Positions 45,216 through 55,772 are shown, numbered from the stretch's first letter. The stretch is DNA of 64,000 bases from Phytophthora sp. 'mugwort' (GCA_033558025.1 JAUCEF010000009.1:1302001-1366000); one strand, 5' to 3'. A program made the numbers and translations. The notes: generated by a model from the sequence alone, not told the origin.

Positions 45216-45260
45216 ATACCAGAGACGCTGCCGCAAAAATCGCGGCAGCGTCTCTGGTAT
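45216..45260. repeat. perfect 19-bp hairpin near the piggyBac right end
   Basis: ATACCAGAGACGCTGCCGC at 45216-45234 is the exact reverse complement of 45242-45260, with a 7-nt spacer AAAAATC. It lies about 70 bp inside the element's right end. It could be an internal transposase-binding palindrome or a terminator-like structure. Confidence 0.8.
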
Positions 45261-45487
45261 TTGCGCAAACAAAAAACTGACTTAGGGTATACACCTTTAT
45301 GTTCTACGGTACAACATATGGGAACTAAAGGGTTAATGCTCTTCTTAGTAGTCTTGCGCTGTTATAACTTCCTGTAGTTGTTAAAAAATGTTTGTAACGT
45401 TAAAAGTTATGACAAGACAAGCGAAGGGTACGTCTGTAAACTATCCAGAATGGCATCTGGATCTACTGGAGATGCACGGTTCATTCG

Positions 45488-46236
45488 CTACAACAAACTA
45501 CGCGAAGACGAATGTGCATTTGCTCGACACATTTTTCCTGATCTGAACAGTGAGTGTTGAGATAGCACACTAATTAGAATCTCCGGTTCCTTGCACATGA
45601 TTGCGTGTTCCATTGCAGACTTGATATTAAACTCTCCGTAGTACTCGAGAAGCCTTGGAGCCACCTTCAAGTGACTATGTCCTAATTCATTCATCGCTCC
45701 TGGCATGAATTTGTAGAGCTATTCGACAAAAATCCATGCCACCGGCTACTCTTTGGGTACAGCGTTCTGAGCGATTCACACTCAACCACTTCAACACTTC
45801 CAAGTGCCCAGGCTCGCAGCAAGGACTTTTCTTGTATTGCGACGGACAAAGGATAGAATGTCTACGTGGGCTGCAACGACGGCACGAACCAGCGCATACC
45901 AACATTTGTGGCACACGCGAAGACCAGGATAGACAGCGGGACGACCATCGAGTCGTCGTCGCTTGGCATCAACCACCTCCGTGCTATCGGATCTGGACGA
46001 CACGGACGGGGTCGCTTTTGGCAGTAGATGGTAAGACGCTCGTCGATGTGAACGGGGGAGGCGCCGTGCTGTACGGCGAGTCGCAGTTGACCATTTTCGA
46101 CATCGCAGAGAGCTGCAACGGCATCGACAAGGTGTCGTATGCGACGCAGAACATGTGCCCGTTTGACCACTCGTTCGTCTTGGCGCAGCATCGTGGGGGT
46201 CCCCCACTGGGAGATGACCGAAGCAGAAGTACTCAT
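45488..46236 (-). pseudogene. ankyrin-repeat protein relic (copy 2, internally deleted)
   Basis: The C-terminal part at 45488-45706 (AMNELGHSHLKVAPRLLEYY, then EHAIMCKEPEIL) parallels the C-terminus of copy 1 (AMHEVGHGHSKVVQWLLAHC, then ERVIVCKEPEI). A repeat fragment GHLEVLKWLSVNRSERCTQR lies near 45750-45815. The region 45862-46236 (HVLRRIRHLVDAVAALCDVE, then GQLRLAVQHG) looks like an N-terminal domain of the same kind of gene, but that link is inferred. Much of the repeat array is missing and frames do not join. Confidence 0.5.
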
Positions 46237-46434
46237 TGATTACGGTTGTTGCTTTTATTTGGTTTAAGTTGCCCTTTAATAACTGAAACTGGGAATTCCT
46301 AATTTCGACTTTTGTTCTTAATTATCTACTACTTCACAGTAAAATTGTTAGCTGGTGCGTTTGCTATCGATATAGTAAAATCCTTGTGCTGAACTCGGTA
46401 TCTCCCAGGTGCTTCGACAGTTCGCGTTTCACCC

Positions 46435-47790
46435 TTAGCGCACAGACAAAAGCGTACGATCATGTAGGCGCAATCGCATTTGCTCGACGCTTTCTCGACG
46501 ATCCGAGCGCAGTGCATCGAGATAACACGTAATCTCCGGTTCCTTGCACACAATGACACGTTCCAGTGCTGAATTAATGTTCAGTCCGCTGCAATGCGCG
46601 AGAAGCCATTGAACCACCTTCGAGTGACCGTGTCCTACCTCATGCATCGCTTTCGAGATTTCCACAAGGTCCGATCCCATCCAAAACTGCACGTCCAGAT
46701 TACCACACGCTGCTGCGTCCAACGCATGAGACGTGCACCCTTCTGAGCGATTCGCATGCAAGCATTTTAGTACCTTTAAGTGACCGCCTTCAGCCGCACC
46801 ATCCATAGCCTCAGTTGTGCATCCACCCAAACGACGCTCGTGTAGCCATTTAACGATATCTAAGTGGCCCGCTGCGACTTCGTCCATAACTTTAGCTATA
46901 CATCCACCCGTTGTATTCTCATGAAGCCACTTAAGCAACCTCTCTCTCTTTCTCTCTCTCTCTCTACTTGAAATTTCCATTAGCGGCAGCTCCATCCATT
47001 GCTCTTGTCGAACAACTACAGAATCACGTTCATGTAACCACTGGACAATTAGGAGCTGTTTTTTAACCAGCGAGTTAGGTCCATAGTATTCACGAGGCAA
47101 ACTCCGGTTGCCACACAAAAATACGAGACACGACGGAATTCCGAAGCCGCTTGGTCCAGCACGTTAGGCCTACAGACTGGCGATCGGCTAACATGCAACC
47201 ATTTCACCACCTCAAAATGACCATTGACAGCAGCGCTACTCAATGCAAACAGAGAACTCCCCTCGTAGCCGTTAGCGTACAACCACTTGACAACCTCGAG
47301 GTGCCCGTTAGAAGCCGCTAAGTCCATGACATTACGTGTATAACTTCGGCAAATTTTGCGGGTACAAAACGTCTCCCTGTCCTCTCGTTTATGTTTCTTT
47401 CGTTGCCATGCATCGACTTTATGCAGGAATTTCAGAACATCCAAGTGCCCGTGACAGGCTGCTACATCCATGACAGTAGTAGGACTCAGTGTCCTTGTAG
47501 CATACATGCGATATGATAGCCCCATGAAGAGATCTACGTTCGGGTCATCAGAATAATGATCCGCCAGCCACTTAACCGCATTCAATTGCCCATGTTTTGC
47601 AGCTTGGTACATGACTTACCCTGGATTGTGGGGTAGTTCAAGAAGTCTTAGATGCGTCAACAGGCCTTTAAGCACTGACACGTGACCATATCTACCAGCA
47701 TTTTCTAATGCGAGAGAAAGTACGTCGTCAGGGTCCTCGGATTCATAGGAACTGGTCACATACCGCAAAAGTCATAATGATGCCGTAGTC
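46435..47790 (-). pseudogene. ankyrin-repeat protein pseudogene (copy 1)
   Basis: Ankyrin repeats with the pattern (A)xxGHLDVLKFLH are visible in two frames: 47612-47049 (GHLDVLKFLHKV, GHLEVVKWLYANGYEG, GHFEVVKWLHVSRS) and 47118-46435 (GHLDIVKWLHERRLGGC, GGHLKVLKCLHANRSEGC). A frameshift lies near 47050-47118. Upstream, the same frame as the first part continues through a TAA near 47616 with NAGRYGHVSVLKGLLTHL. A (CT)n microsatellite at about 46942-46967 has expanded inside the repeat. Ankyrin proteins bind other proteins; this copy cannot make a full product. Confidence 0.7.
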
Positions 47791-47949
47791 GAAAAAATAC
47801 AGCACTTGCCATTTATCTGTATGAGACTTCTAGGCCAATCTGAACGACGCACGAGTACCTGTCCCATTCAAGAATTCGTAAGTTGCAAAAGTGGACAAAA
47901 CGATTTTCTCTTGAACTTTGTATTGAAGGAAGTACCTGTAATTCTCTAC

Positions 47950-48720
47950 AAAGTGCGTTTATCCCCGGAATGGGGGGCCCGTACGGCGCGAACGGGCCCG
48001 CTGGGTGGAAAGCACTGCGCACCACTTCTCCGAGATATTGTCCAGCGCCGCCATCGCGCGATCGAACATGTTACGGCGACGCTGAGCGGGTGTCAGCTTC
48101 GCGGGGCGCCCCACACGCGGAGGCAAGGATTGGGTGCGGATGTGCTGTTTCAAAGGGCCCATGATGCCCACATCCAGCGGTTGTGCCACCCCACCCCCAT
48201 GCACCCGTCGGGGACGAATATGACCGCCGTGCCCGTGCAGGCCAACGCATCAAGCACAGGCACCATCTTGTGGACCTGTAGGCTGTCTAAGTTCAGGACA
48301 GAAGGCTCCGTCACAATGCACTTCCACACGTTCTCGATCCAGTCAAGCATGACCTGCAGGTCGAACCACGCTTTCGCCTGGACAGAGAACGTGGTCACTG
48401 AGGCGTCGCATAGCCCCTGAACTCCCTCTCTACGCCACTGCCCGGCTGCCCCATGAACACGAAGTGGGGCGGGAACTTGCGGCCGTCCGCGGCCATGGTA
48501 AGGTCCATCGTGCAGCGATTGCTCCCAGAGCCTTCCGTTGCTGGGGGAACGCAGGTCGCCACCGCAAAGACTACCGTAGTGCGGGGGGAGATGCTGTAGT
48601 AGATCGAAGTCTGATCCATGTTGAAGATGGTGCGTTTGGGGGCGAGGCCAAGGTGGGGGTCGCAGCCATTCGCGTTCTGGGATACCTGAAGTCGACTCGT
48701 GAGCATGGCATTGTGTACCA
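47950..48720 (-). pseudogene. pogo-like DDE transposase relic (copy 2)
   Basis: Minus-strand pieces are FNMDQTSIYYSISPRTTVVF, CTMDLTMAADGRKFPPHFVF, WLDWIENVWK-like text, VLNLDSLQVHKMVPVLDAL, VIFVPDGCMGV and QPLDVGIMGPLKQHIRTQ. This follows the DDE_1 order (NMDQT, LDSLQVHK, IP/VPDG, QPLDVG). It is broken by frameshifts near 48395 and 48200. It belongs to a different subfamily from the relic at 8380-9700, judging by the motif text. Confidence 0.65.
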
Positions 48721-48796
48721 AGGAGGTTCCGGTACGGTTACTGCCGAAGCACCCATGGATGCTGACTAGGGCAGTAACACTGGTGACCGACGTTCC

Positions 48797-49200
48797 GTGT
48801 CTGGTGTCATGGTGATGACTGGGAACGCTCCAGTGGTATTCAAATCGAAGTACCAGAGAACGGTTGCTCTCAGCTCTGCGGAAGCCGAGTACATGGCTCT
48901 AAGCCTTTGCACGCAAGAGGTGATATGGGTACGTACTATGCTGAAGGACATGGGTCGCGACCAAGTGGGAGGAACGCTTGTCTGGAAGGGAACCAAGGTG
49001 CTATAGCACTGGCAAGCAATGCAAGATATCACGCACGGACCAAGCATGTGGATATACGCCACCACTTCATCCGCGAGAATGTGGAACGTGGAACGCTCAA
49101 GGTTAACTACATCGATACGAATCGTCAACTGGCGGACATGCTGACCAAGGGACTGGGAACTAAGACAGCAAGTTCCTGCCTGAACCGACTGGCATCAAGG
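48797..49200 (+). pseudogene. Ty1/copia RNase H fragment
   Basis: The plus-strand frame reads VVFKSKYQRTVALSSAEAEY and MALSLCTQEVIWVRTMLKDM. After a frameshift near 48990 it continues with NQGAIALASNARYHARTKHV, DIRHHFIRENVERGTLKV and RQLADMLTKGLGTKT. This is the C-terminal RNase H part of a copia polyprotein (SSAEAEYMA, TKHVDIRHHFIRE, LADMLTKGL). The rest of the polyprotein is absent; a pogo-like relic lies upstream. Confidence 0.8.
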
Positions 49201-49233
49201 ACAAGGTCACCGTTCCGTAGCAGTGAGTGGGAC

Positions 49234-49457
49234 TGTTGTAATAGCACCGCTCTTGCACGGTTCACTACGGTAAGCGGTCCTCAGAATGGTCCATGCTGAA
49301 CCGCAGGAACGCTCTCCTATTGGCTGAACAGCCATGGGTGGTGAGCAGCGGCTTCAGAAGGACAAGAAGGCTAGGGGGACAACAGAGAGTAGCTTTAGGT
49401 AACTTTATTCTACTCACTTCGGCATTTACCTCCAACATCAACAACCTCGACTCAACA
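49234..49457 (+). repeat. probable copia 3' LTR
   Basis: It follows the RNase H fragment by about 35 bp. It starts TGTTG (49234) and a matching CAACA occurs at 49453-49457, the usual TG...CA pattern. Without a 5' LTR the ends are tentative. Confidence 0.4.
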
Positions 49458-50216
49458 GGCTTAACATGAATAACTAATCTTACAAAAGAGGGGTACCTAA
49501 ACCTCGTGAATGAATCTGAAACTGATCTGTTATCGAGGAAAACGGCAATTCATCGTTGCCAGGGCCTGGCCGACCAGGTCTAGACGGCATGTGCTATCCA
49601 TCTTTATCGATAATGCCGTTTATGTATGTAGAATAGGAATAAAACCATTCACATTACCTTTGCTTAATATGTTTCTCGTATACAGCGGCCTGTTTCAGCT
49701 TCCGAAACGGTGGCCAGCAATACTGTTGAGGCCAGCGTGGGTGGGTGTGCAAAGCGCCGCATGATATGCCGATACGTATCGTCCTTTGGTGGTGGCAAAC
49801 GCCATGGATCCACTGTAGCCGTGATAGAAGACATAAAGCCCCAGGCGTTTCCTAAGCAGTTCCGCGTCCTCATTTACAAAGGTCTGGTCGGGCGCTGACA
49901 GAGAACACTTGGTCTGAAGCTGCACAGCAATAGTAACATAAAATAAGTTTATATGGTTTTAACTTAGAACATAATAGCGTTCAGTACTAAAACTGTCTGC
50001 TAATGCAAAAGCTCGTCGTTTCACTATTTCTTCTGTTAATCAATTTAATAATTGGTTTCCTGTGAAATGCGCGGATTGTCAACACATCATATAAAACCTG
50101 CTATAAAAGAGATATCTGGGTCTTTTCGCAGATTTCCAATCAAAAGGCGTCTGTCCCTCTTTATTACTGTGACAACCAATCAGATGGGATATGAATTGCA
50201 AACTGATTTTGTTATC
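49458..50216. other. no recognisable gene, left flank of the palindrome
   Basis: Open frames up to 84 codons, no motifs recognised. The palindrome begins at 50217; the flank is unrelated to the right flank after 59168. Confidence 0.5.
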
Positions 50217-50366
50217 TATTGATTAGGATTGATACTGGAGAGTGCATTTGAATTTGTTCGCGCATTTTTTGAATTTGAGTGTTGACTTCGTGAATAACGC
50301 CGTGCAATGGTGTAGGCATGTAGTGGGTTTTCCTAAAAGTGTCCAATTACGACAATATAAATCTTT

Positions 50367-53300
50367 CTACCACGCTAACCATCGAGCGAGGCATCGCTCT
50401 TCGCCAGGCACTTCACGACGAGCGAGTGCCTTGATGCTCTCGCTGTAAATGCACGTGATGACACCCGTAGCACAGCCAATCAGCCAGGGCACATAATCAA
50501 CTGCTGCCGTTCCGAAAAACGATTGGATGCCGGGAACGTACACGACAAGTACGACAATGAACATCTCGATCGCGGCGCCATACATCGTCACAATGTTCTT
50601 GCAGATGCTGGTCTTGGTCACAGACGTGCGGCGGCTCTTGACCATCCAGATGTGGAAAAACTGACAGACGATCAGCGCAATGTACCACGAGCCACACGCC
50701 TGCTCCATCAAATACGTTTGCTCAGCTTCGTCAAAGCACTCGCCGTCCGCGGTACAAAACGTGTCGGCGTCGGCCGTCCAGTAGTCATCGTCACTCATGA
50801 ACAGATCTGAAAAGGACACGCCGTTGCGCCAGAAGACGGTACCGTAGGCTAGCAGACAACCAGCGGCGTTGATCATACCGGCGACGGCATACGCGTAGAT
50901 CAGCAGAGACTTGGACATGAGTCGGTCCTTGTTCAGGTCGCGCGGTGGACGCTGCATGATATCGTGTTCTGCACCTTCGTAGGCGATCGAAATGGCGGGG
51001 CCCAGTTCCGTACCGAGATCGATACTCAAGATTTGCAACGACGTCATGCCCGAGGGCATTCCCAGCGCCAAGTTGATCGCCACCGGCATGATCTCGGGCC
51101 ATAAGTGCGTCAACGTGTATGCGATCGTCTTCTTGAGGTTATCAAAGATCACACGGCCTTGCTCCACGCCACGCACGATCGACGAGAAGTTGTCGTCCAT
51201 CAGGATGATATCCGCAGCTTGTCGAGCCACGTCACTGCCGTTCATTCCCATGGCGACGCCCACGTCCGCCTGCTTCAGTGCTGGTGCGTCATTCACGCCG
51301 TCTCCCGTTACACCCACACACTCCCCCAGTTCCTGACTGGCCTTTACAATCTCGAGTTTGTGCTGGGGCGTCGTACGAGCAAACACGACGGATTTTAGAC
51401 GCAGAATGGCCTTCAGGTCGTCATCTGACAGGTAGTTGAGAACACCGCCGTGCACGACTGCACCATCGTACATGTCCAGATCAACAGGCAGTCCGGCAGT
51501 ATCACTAAGCGACGTGGGTGTCAATAACTCCAACACGCGACCGTAGTCGTTAAGGAGACCGATCTCTGTCGCAATGGCACGGGCCGTCAGTGGGTGATCA
51601 CCAGTGACCATAAACACCTTAATGCCAGCGTGTTTGCACTTCGCGATGGCGTCCGGGACGTCGTCTCGAGGAGGGTCCATGATCGCTACCATGCCGACAA
51701 AGCAAAGATTCTCTGACGGAAAGTTGGCCTTGTCCACGGAGAATGCCGCAGTTGGGGAGTCAAACCGGCGTGTTGCTATTGCCAGAACTCGACGGCCCTT
51801 GCTGCCAAACAATTCGTACGACTCGGTAAACTCGCGTATGAGCGCGTCATCCATCGGAAGCTCGTCGCCTGTTGCCGACAGGATCGTGCTGCATCGCTTG
51901 ATGATCACCTCAGGTGCACCTTTCATGAACACGTCGAAACTGCGCTGTCTACTTTTCTCTCGTGGGGCGGGGACGATCACTAGTTGCCACTTGTTTGTCG
52001 AATTAAAGGGGATCTCAAACACCAGCGGGTACTCCTCGCGGGTAATGTCGGACGTGTAGTTGGCGTCCGCGAAGCGGAGCAGGGCAATGTCGGACGGATT
52101 GCCGGTGTATTGGCGCTTGGCCACGACCTTGGGCTGCTCGCGTACCGAGACGTGGCTTTGGAAGCTGAGACGAGAGAGGCTGAAGGAGCTTCTAGCTGCG
52201 GACAAATGGGCCCCACCGATCATTTTCTCTTCTGTAGCATCCACTGACGCATCGGCATTCAGCGTCTTGTGCTCTGGCGCAGTGACGTCTGGAGCTGCAC
52301 GGTTACATAGTGCAGCTCCACGGACCAGTAGCGCCTTTGGAGTGGTTCCGGACAAGTAGTCGGTCCGGTTGTCCAGCTCAATGACCACACGGTCTCCGGA
52401 CGGCTGCGCTGCGAATTCTCGACCAGCCCACGTGTCTGTCACCGTCATCACGTTCTTCGTCAGCGTTCCGGTCTTGTCCGTTGCAATCAGCGAGATGGAC
52501 CCCATCGTCTCAACACAGTCGAGACGCTTCACGAAAATGTTACGCGCCGCCATCCGACTCGCCGTAATCGTCAGCAGTGACGTCACCGTGGCTGGCAACC
52601 CTTGAGGCACGTTCGCTACAATTATCACCAAGAAGCCATTTACGAACGTCGAAATCACATCTTCACCTCCTTTGCGAATGACACCAATAGCAAATAGGAT
52701 ACCAGCCATAACTACCGCAAGGACACTAATGAAACGAACAAACGCCTTCACTTCGCGTTGCATGTTGGTCTCACGTGTAGTAGTGGACGTGGCAAGCTCA
52801 GCGATGCGACCGATGACCGTCTTGTCACCGATCGTCAGCACCAGACCCAACCCGGATCCATCGAAACACAACGAACCGTTGAACACTACGTTCTTACACT
52901 CCAAGTGGGCCACTGAGTCCTCCTGGACATCCGACGTGATGGTGACCAGCTCGGATTCACCCGTGAGCGACGAGTTCTCCACTTTGAGATTGTTGCAGAG
53001 CAGAATGCGGAGGTCCGCGGGAACTTTGTCGCCGTTGCGCACCCAAACCAAGTCGCCCACCACGAGCTCCTCAGCTGGGATCGTCTGGCTCACGCCGTCA
53101 CGTACCACTGTGCACTGCTGCGGAAGCATGTTCTTGAACGAATCCATCACTTTGCTCGTCGAACGCGCCTGTAGGAACGTGATGGTGCACGTGACGATCA
53201 CAATGGCGAATAACACCAGCGACAGATATAGGTTTAGCACTGTCGACGTGTCGATGAAGTAGGCAATGAGGCTCAAAAGACCCGCTACGGACAGCAAGAT

Positions 53301-53612
53301 CATGAACATGTCGACGAATTGTTGTAGGAACAGGATGTAGTCGGGCACGGTCTTGGGCGGGGACAGACGGTTAAACCCACACACTTTCCGGACGTCGTCG
53401 ACATTCGCCGAGTTGAGGCCTTGACTCTGCTCGAGGTTGGTGGGTGAAATGCGACTACGAGGTGCACGGGTCAGGAGATCTTCAACTTCCACGTACGCTT
53501 CCCAGTACCGTTCGTCCTCACCCCCTCGAGTACTGCCTCCAGTCTTAGGGGTAAGGGGCATAGCCGTGAACTCGGTGTGCCTTGAGTCCGTCATGGGGGA
53601 CTCCAGGGTCAT
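50367..53612 (-). CDS. type IIC P-type ATPase, copy 2 (left palindrome arm)
   Basis: Intronless, 1,081 residues, protein identical to copy 3. It should be a plasma-membrane cation pump. It has TGES (217-220), DKTGT (Asp379), KGAPEVIIKRC, TGDGVNDAPALKQADVG, and M6 IDLGTELGPA (Asp865, Glu869). M4 is PQGLPATV (Gln337) and M5 YTLTHLWPEI (His836, Glu840). It differs from copy 1 in the N-terminus and at M4 (PAT versus HVT). An open frame continues 125 codons upstream to 53987, but a perfect oomycete initiator lies in it at 53714-53729, so the first 125 codons are not expected to be in the mRNA-encoded protein. The start at 53612 is MTLESPMTD. Confidence 0.9.
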   Translation of the reverse strand: MTLESPMTDSRHTEFTAMPLTPKTGGSTRGGEDERYWEAYVEVEDLLTRAPRSRISPTNLEQSQGLNSANVDDVRKVCGFNRLSPPKTVPDYILFLQQFVDMFMILLSVAGLLSLIAYFIDTSTVLNLYLSLVLFAIVIVTCTITFLQARSTSKVMDSFKNMLPQQCTVVRDGVSQTIPAEELVVGDLVWVRNGDKVPADLRILLCNNLKVENSSLTGESELVTITSDVQEDSVAHLECKNVVFNGSLCFDGSGLGLVLTIGDKTVIGRIAELATSTTTRETNMQREVKAFVRFISVLAVVMAGILFAIGVIRKGGEDVISTFVNGFLVIIVANVPQGLPATVTSLLTITASRMAARNIFVKRLDCVETMGSISLIATDKTGTLTKNVMTVTDTWAGREFAAQPSGDRVVIELDNRTDYLSGTTPKALLVRGAALCNRAAPDVTAPEHKTLNADASVDATEEKMIGGAHLSAARSSFSLSRLSFQSHVSVREQPKVVAKRQYTGNPSDIALLRFADANYTSDITREEYPLVFEIPFNSTNKWQLVIVPAPREKSRQRSFDVFMKGAPEVIIKRCSTILSATGDELPMDDALIREFTESYELFGSKGRRVLAIATRRFDSPTAAFSVDKANFPSENLCFVGMVAIMDPPRDDVPDAIAKCKHAGIKVFMVTGDHPLTARAIATEIGLLNDYGRVLELLTPTSLSDTAGLPVDLDMYDGAVVHGGVLNYLSDDDLKAILRLKSVVFARTTPQHKLEIVKASQELGECVGVTGDGVNDAPALKQADVGVAMGMNGSDVARQAADIILMDDNFSSIVRGVEQGRVIFDNLKKTIAYTLTHLWPEIMPVAINLALGMPSGMTSLQILSIDLGTELGPAISIAYEGAEHDIMQRPPRDLNKDRLMSKSLLIYAYAVAGMINAAGCLLAYGTVFWRNGVSFSDLFMSDDDYWTADADTFCTADGECFDEAEQTYLMEQACGSWYIALIVCQFFHIWMVKSRRTSVTKTSICKNIVTMYGAAIEMFIVVLVVYVPGIQSFFGTAAVDYVPWLIGCATGVITCIYSESIKALARREVPGEERCLARWLAW

Positions 53613-53713
53613 CGTGTATAAGAGTTGGTACTGTAGTAGGCGGAAGTACGTGCAGGGAGGGAGGTTGGTTGCAGGTCTTCGAAGCTGCTGGTGGTTCTTG
53701 CGGATGCCGAAGC

Positions 53714-53729
53714 AAATTGAGAAATGAGC
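53714..53729 (-). promoter_or_regulatory. oomycete initiator of ATPase copy 2
   Basis: On the minus strand, GCTCATTTCTCAATTT is a full match to GCTCATTYBNCAWTTT and is followed by GC, as in the flanking promoter region. It lies about 100-115 nt upstream of the ATG at 53612. Confidence 0.75.
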
Positions 53730-54574
53730 TTCATGGCTAGCGACAAAGATGGCAGCGAGTGCATTCGAACGAGGCATTGTCTGAGTGGACAGCGAGGCCA
53801 GCAGTATCGTTGGCAGGTCTGCCGTGGGCGCGTCGTACGGCGTTGTCCCGATATCTTCGCCCAAGTATGAGGCCATTCGTACGGCAATGTACGCGGAAAC
53901 TCCCAGTCGGAAAAGTAGAGGGGCGGGTGGTTTTCCCCTCCCGATGCCACCAACAGCGCTGCAGCAGCTTAACCAGTGGGTGCGCATTCATTTTCAACAC
54001 GAGAGCGTAGATGCCGATGACTACGACCCCGAAATACTAGTTTAGCTCGAAAGTAATCAGCCGAACACAGCATGTACAAACAGGCCATCTATGCATCGGT
54101 CTCCGTAGTCAAAAGCCTTCCGATTCGGAAGTTCCGAAGCTTACGTATGACACTTATGTGATTTAACGGAATAGTGTCTGATAAGGTTTTGATACTTCTG
54201 GGGTGTAAACGGAGATAAATGATAGTTGCACCCAACCGTATTCGCAAGGGTATTATATTCGGAGATACGTACGTGTCTCATAGGAGGGATGACCTTGCTG
54301 GCTCAGTGCGTACTGAATCTTTATGTGGGATGGGCGAGGTGCTTTGCAGCTAAAGCGTACTGGCATTTCTGCAACCCTTGAAAAGATCCTGACTACATGC
54401 ATGCGGTGCTAGATGATGTTGCAAGCTCCTGAACCGCTCAGTGCGTGTTTCATCGGAATTCAAGGCTTTTTCTCGTGTGCGTCGGATTCGTTCACCAAGG
54501 GGCCAGTGCAACTATGTCGTACGGCATTGTCCCGATAATATGGCGTCACTAGAGTCCATCGTACGGCGCTGTAC

Positions 54575-54810
54575 ACTTAATGCGTAGTTCCCTCCACTGA
54601 GCGACAGCACGTTCGTACGGCAACTTCCAGCCAGGAACACCGAAAGAACTCACACCATCTTTTAGTATTTTAATCTTCCTTTCTATTATTTATGCTGAGT
54701 CCTTCGTAGCACTTCGTTCCGGTTTAACATTTGACGGTGTTCACGGCTGGAAGTTGAGGCCGTATGAGCGTGCCTTTGGACAACGGGGGAACCACCCATC
54801 TTCGATCGGG
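54575..54810. other. palindrome spacer with decayed inverted halves
   Basis: The 236-bp spacer does not match perfectly. Its outer parts do align when one side is reverse complemented: GTAGTTCCCTCC near 54585-54596 with GTGGTTCCCCCG on the other side, GCACGTTCGTACGG with GCACGCTCATACGG, then CAACTTCCAGCC and GAACACCG on both. Only the central ~90 bp (about 54646-54737) is unpaired. No gene is called here. Confidence 0.75.
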
Positions 54811-55655
54811 GTACAGCGCCGTACGATGGACTCTAGTGACGCCATATTATCGGGACAATGCCGTACGACATAGTTGCACTGGCCCCTTGGTGAACGAATC
54901 CGACGCACACGAGAAAAAGCCTTGAATTCCGATGAAACACGCACTGAGCGGTTCAGGAGCTTGCAACATCATCTAGCACCGCATGCATGTAGTCAGGATC
55001 TTTTCAAGGGTTGCAGAAATGCCAGTACGCTTTAGCTGCAAAGCACCTCGCCCATCCCACATAAAGATTCAGTACGCACTGAGCCAGCAAGGTCATCCCT
55101 CCTATGAGACACGTACGTATCTCCGAATATAATACCCTTGCGAATACGGTTGGGTGCAACTATCATTTATCTCCGTTTACACCCCAGAAGTATCAAAACC
55201 TTATCAGACACTATTCCGTTAAATCACATAAGTGTCATACGTAAGCTTCGGAACTTCCGAATCGGAAGGCTTTTGACTACGGAGACCGATGCATAGATGG
55301 CCTGTTTGTACATGCTGTGTTCGGCTGATTACTTTCGAGCTAAACTAGTATTTCGGGGTCGTAGTCATCGGCATCTACGCTCTCGTGTTGAAAATGAATG
55401 CGCACCCACTGGTTAAGCTGCTGCAGCGCTGTTGGTGGCATCGGGAGGGGAAAACCACCCGCCCCTCTACTTTTCCGACTGGGAGTTTCCGCGTACATTG
55501 CCGTACGAATGGCCTCATACTTGGGCGAAGATATCGGGACAACGCCGTACGACGCGCCCACGGCAGACCTGCCAACGATACTGCTGGCCTCGCTGTCCAC
55601 TCAGACAATGCCTCGTTCGAATGCACTCGCTGCCATCTTTGTCGCTAGCCATGAA

Positions 55656-55671
55656 GCTCATTTCTCAATTT
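55656..55671 (+). promoter_or_regulatory. oomycete initiator of ATPase copy 3
   Basis: GCTCATTTCTCAATTT is a full match to the initiator consensus, followed by GC. It lies about 115 nt upstream of the ATG at 55773 and mirrors the motif at 53714-53729. Confidence 0.75.
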
Positions 55672-55772
55672 GCTTCGGCATCCGCAAGAACCACCAGCAG
55701 CTTCGAAGACCTGCAACCAACCTCCCTCCCTGCACGTACTTCCGCCTACTACAGTACCAACTCTTATACACG

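Larger units (their letters stand above)
41267..45332. mobile_element. piggyBac-like DNA transposon, full length with TTAA target duplication
   Basis: The left end CCCCTTAGTTCCC (41267-41279) and right end GGGAACTAAAGGG (45320-45332) are inverted repeats of about 13 bp with one mismatch. Each is flanked by TTAA (41263-41266 and 45333-45336), the diagnostic piggyBac target. Subterminal TATGTTCTACC words occur near both ends (about 41308, 45200 and 45298). Total 4,066 bp. It contains a decayed transposase gene on the minus strand. Confidence 0.9.
50217..54574. repeat. left arm of a 4.36-kb palindrome
   Basis: Position p in this arm matches the reverse complement of position 109385-p in the right arm (54811-59168). 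Every open frame in one arm, on both strands, has a partner of identical length and protein sequence in the other, and all flank segments checked by eye are identical. Outside 50217 the match stops abruptly (TATT against ACTT). Confidence 0.95.

Noticed and set aside
51604..53727. Long open frames antisense to the ATPase genes (151, 196, 96 codons)
   Set aside because: They are shadows of the coding strand, mirrored in both arms, and have no motifs of their own.
55398..55772. N-terminal 125-codon extension of ATPase copies 2 and 3
   Set aside because: A full initiator match lies within it, it shows no membrane or targeting feature, and copy 1 has nothing like it. Not included in the protein.
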